From positions 5,863,431 to 5,869,938 of the forward strand of contig NZ_CM002285.1 of NCBI RefSeq assembly GCF_000497445.1: 6,508 bases of DNA, read 5' to 3'. Position 1 is the first letter of the stretch. Every line of letters begins with the position of its first letter. The DNA comes from Streptomyces roseochromogenus subsp. oscitans DS 12.976 (lineage in GTDB: Bacteria > Actinomycetota > Actinomycetes > Streptomycetales > Streptomycetaceae). Positions 5,415 to 6,508 of this stretch are shown here, in pieces. A program made the translations under genes and the position numbers. The notes under the pieces are model-generated. The model saw only the letters and a program-made list of their open reading frames with translations. It had not been told where the DNA came from and ran no database searches.

Positions 5415-5658
5415 TCCCGGACCGACGACCGCCGAACCCCAGGCCACTGCCCCAGGCCGCTGCCCCCGAGCCACCGCCTCTCGGTCACCGTCCCTCGGCC
5501 ACTACCTCCCGGCCTTCGCCGAACCCGGGCCCACGGCCTTCGGCCATCGCCGAACTCAGCCATCGCCCCTCGGCTTTGACCCTCGGTTCTTGGACCCCGG
5601 TTCTTGGCCCTCGGCCGTCGGTCCTCGCCGAACCCCCAGGCCACCGCTGGAGCCGCCC
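5415..5658. repeat. Degenerate CCTCGG / GCCGAAC repeat array between surface genes
   Basis: This 244-base gap has no gene with good codon bias. GCCGAAC occurs four times (5431, 5518, 5549, 5627); the outer two extend to GCCGAACCC(C)CAGGCCACYGC, about 20 matching bases with one gap and one mismatch. Between them CTCGG or CCCGG recurs roughly every 10-30 bases (for example 5480, 5494, 5508, 5569, 5582, 5596, 5610), and CGGTTCTTGG is tandemly doubled at 5584 and 5598. The last repeat runs almost into the ribosome site of the next gene. No strong terminator was found, so read-through from the LPXTG gene is possible. Confidence 0.65.
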
Positions 5659-6381
5659 ATGCCGTCCGCCGCCCGCGCCCTGACCCGCCATCGGCGCCCG
5701 CCCCGGGCCCGCGTACCGCTCCCGGCTCGCGCCGCCCTGCCCGCGGCCCTGTGCCTGTGCGCCGCGCTGTGGGCTGTGCTGGGCTTCGCACCCCGCGCCC
5801 ATGCCGCCACGGGCTGGTCGGTCGCGCCCGCGGGCGGCGGCCGCCCGTCCTTCTACGCCGAGGGCCCTCCCGGAACGGTCCTGCAGGACACGGTGTCCGT
5901 CACCAACCCCGGGCGGGCGCCGGTCGTCGTACGGCTGTCCGGCACCGGCCTGCGGACGGTCTTCGCCGAGAAGGCCGGGAACGGGATACGCGTCCCGGCC
6001 CGTACCCGCGCCGAGGTGCCGTTCACGGTGACGGTGCCGAACGGTGCCGCGCCCGGCGACCGTTCCGGTGCCGTCGTCGCGCGGGACACGCGGGGGCGTA
6101 CGGCGACCGTCGCGGTCCGGCTGCGCGTCGGCGGCCCGGCGCTCGCCGCGCTGACCGTCGAGCACCTCGCCGTGCACGCTGACCGCATCACGTACGAGCT
6201 GGTCAACCGGGGTACGACCGTCCTCGTGCCGAGGCTCGCGGTGCGCGCGGACGGTGTGCTCGGCCGGGTCCTGGACCGTGGGCCCCGCACCCTCCCCGTC
6301 CACCTGCGCCCGGGTGCCCGCCTGAAGCTCACCGAGCCCTGGCCCGACCGCCCGCGCTGGACGCCGTCGACGTACGGCTGA
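5659..6381 (+). CDS. DUF916/WxL-peptidoglycan-domain-like secreted protein, frame broken near its 3' end
   Basis: As it reads, this frame gives 240 residues. Residues 1-49 are a long, arginine-rich signal peptide (hydrophobic core about 26-44, cut after AHA). Residues 50-230 are a beta-sandwich-like domain opening WSVAPAGGGRPSFYAEGPPGTVLQDTVSVTNPG, which matches the pattern of actinobacterial DUF916-type (WxL protein peptidoglycan-binding) domains; such proteins act outside the membrane and are usually anchored by a C-terminal transmembrane helix. Here that helix is missing from the frame: after RP (232) the reading becomes RWTPSTYG and stops. The expected continuation lies in another frame from 6357. 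ATG 5659 is chosen because GGAG lies 6 bases upstream; an earlier in-frame TTG at 5590 lies in the repeat array. It probably shares a function with the LPXTG protein upstream, an inference from order only. Confidence 0.75.
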   Translation: MPSAARALTRHRRPPRARVPLPARAALPAALCLCAALWAVLGFAPRAHAATGWSVAPAGGGRPSFYAEGPPGTVLQDTVSVTNPGRAPVVVRLSGTGLRTVFAEKAGNGIRVPARTRAEVPFTVTVPNGAAPGDRSGAVVARDTRGRTATVAVRLRVGGPALAALTVEHLAVHADRITYELVNRGTTVLVPRLAVRADGVLGRVLDRGPRTLPVHLRPGARLKLTEPWPDRPRWTPSTYG

Positions 6382-6508
6382 CGGTCACGGCCCCCGGCGG
6401 AGCCCATGACACGGCAACGGCGTCGGCCCGATTCATACCGTGGCCGACGGTGACGGGCGCGGCCGCCGCCCTGCTCACCGGGACGGCCGCGCTGCTCGCT
6501 GTCCGCCG
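6352..6508 (+). pseudogene. Frameshifted C-terminal part of the DUF916-like gene, running off the window
   Basis: In the frame of 6357-6359 the DNA reads ALDAVDVRLTVTAPGG, then ARFIPWPTV, then a hydrophobic stretch TGAAAALLTGTAALLAV, with no stop to the window end. This is what the upstream frame lacks: a last beta strand and a membrane anchor. Inserting one G after CCG at 6352-6354 would give ...WPDRPALDAVDV... and join the two frames. This could be a sequencing error in a GC-rich run or a true inactivating deletion. Confidence 0.7.

Noticed and set aside
5535..5545. GGCC-TTC-GGCC hairpin as terminator after the LPXTG gene
   Set aside because: Four base pairs, 120 bases after the stop and inside the repeat array, without a T-tract.
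1..6508. CRISPR arrays, insertion sequences, tRNA or rRNA genes
   Set aside because: No regularly spaced identical repeats, no transposase-like frame with terminal inverted repeats, and no cloverleaf or rRNA-like stretch was seen.

Overview
The window is very GC-rich DNA with strong G/C bias at third codon positions, GTG starts and GGAG-type ribosome sites. With its gene families (a SigB/SigF/SigG-type sigma factor, short HATPase anti-sigma-like kinase, LPXTG protein and DUF916-like surface protein) this points to a Streptomyces or close relative. Assignment is from reading alone; no database search was possible.

Left part (1-2872): a stress or development sigma factor module. Bases 1-54 hold the 5' edge of a minus-strand gene. 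After a repeat-bearing gap comes an intact SigB/SigF/SigG sigma factor on the minus strand (414-1310). Divergent from it lie an anti-sigma factor antagonist of the STAS family (1558-1935) and, after a 367-base gap with short direct repeats, an RsbW/SpoIIAB-like serine kinase (2303-2872). Together they have the parts of a partner-switching circuit: kinase holds sigma, unphosphorylated STAS protein frees it. The usual single operon is split here into two divergent arms.

Middle (2873-4611): a seryl-tRNA synthetase gene (3262-4545) preceded by about 290 bases of leader RNA that can be folded by hand into a T-box riboswitch. It has Stem I with the AGTA and AGAGA/GNTG-type elements, a UCC serine specifier, Stem II, Stem III and a textbook antiterminator with the UGGC-ACC bulge. 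UGGC matches a tRNA ending GCCA, as expected for serine. A promoter-like pair lies just upstream, and a perfect 11-bp hairpin ends the unit. The enzyme is clearly divergent from the common actinobacterial housekeeping SerRS as I remember it, so it is probably a second, inducible copy.

Right part (4612-6508): two cell-surface genes. The first is a secreted protein with a serine-rich stalk and LPQTG sorting signal (4719-5414), preceded by a TGACGG inverted repeat. The second is a DUF916/WxL-peptidoglycan-domain-like protein (from 5659) whose last part, including its membrane anchor, is in another frame because one base appears to be missing near 6354. Between them is a 244-base gap full of degenerate CCTCGG/GCCGAAC repeats.

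The most notable element is the serine T-box in front of a divergent SerRS, with an unusual, U-tract-free expression platform.
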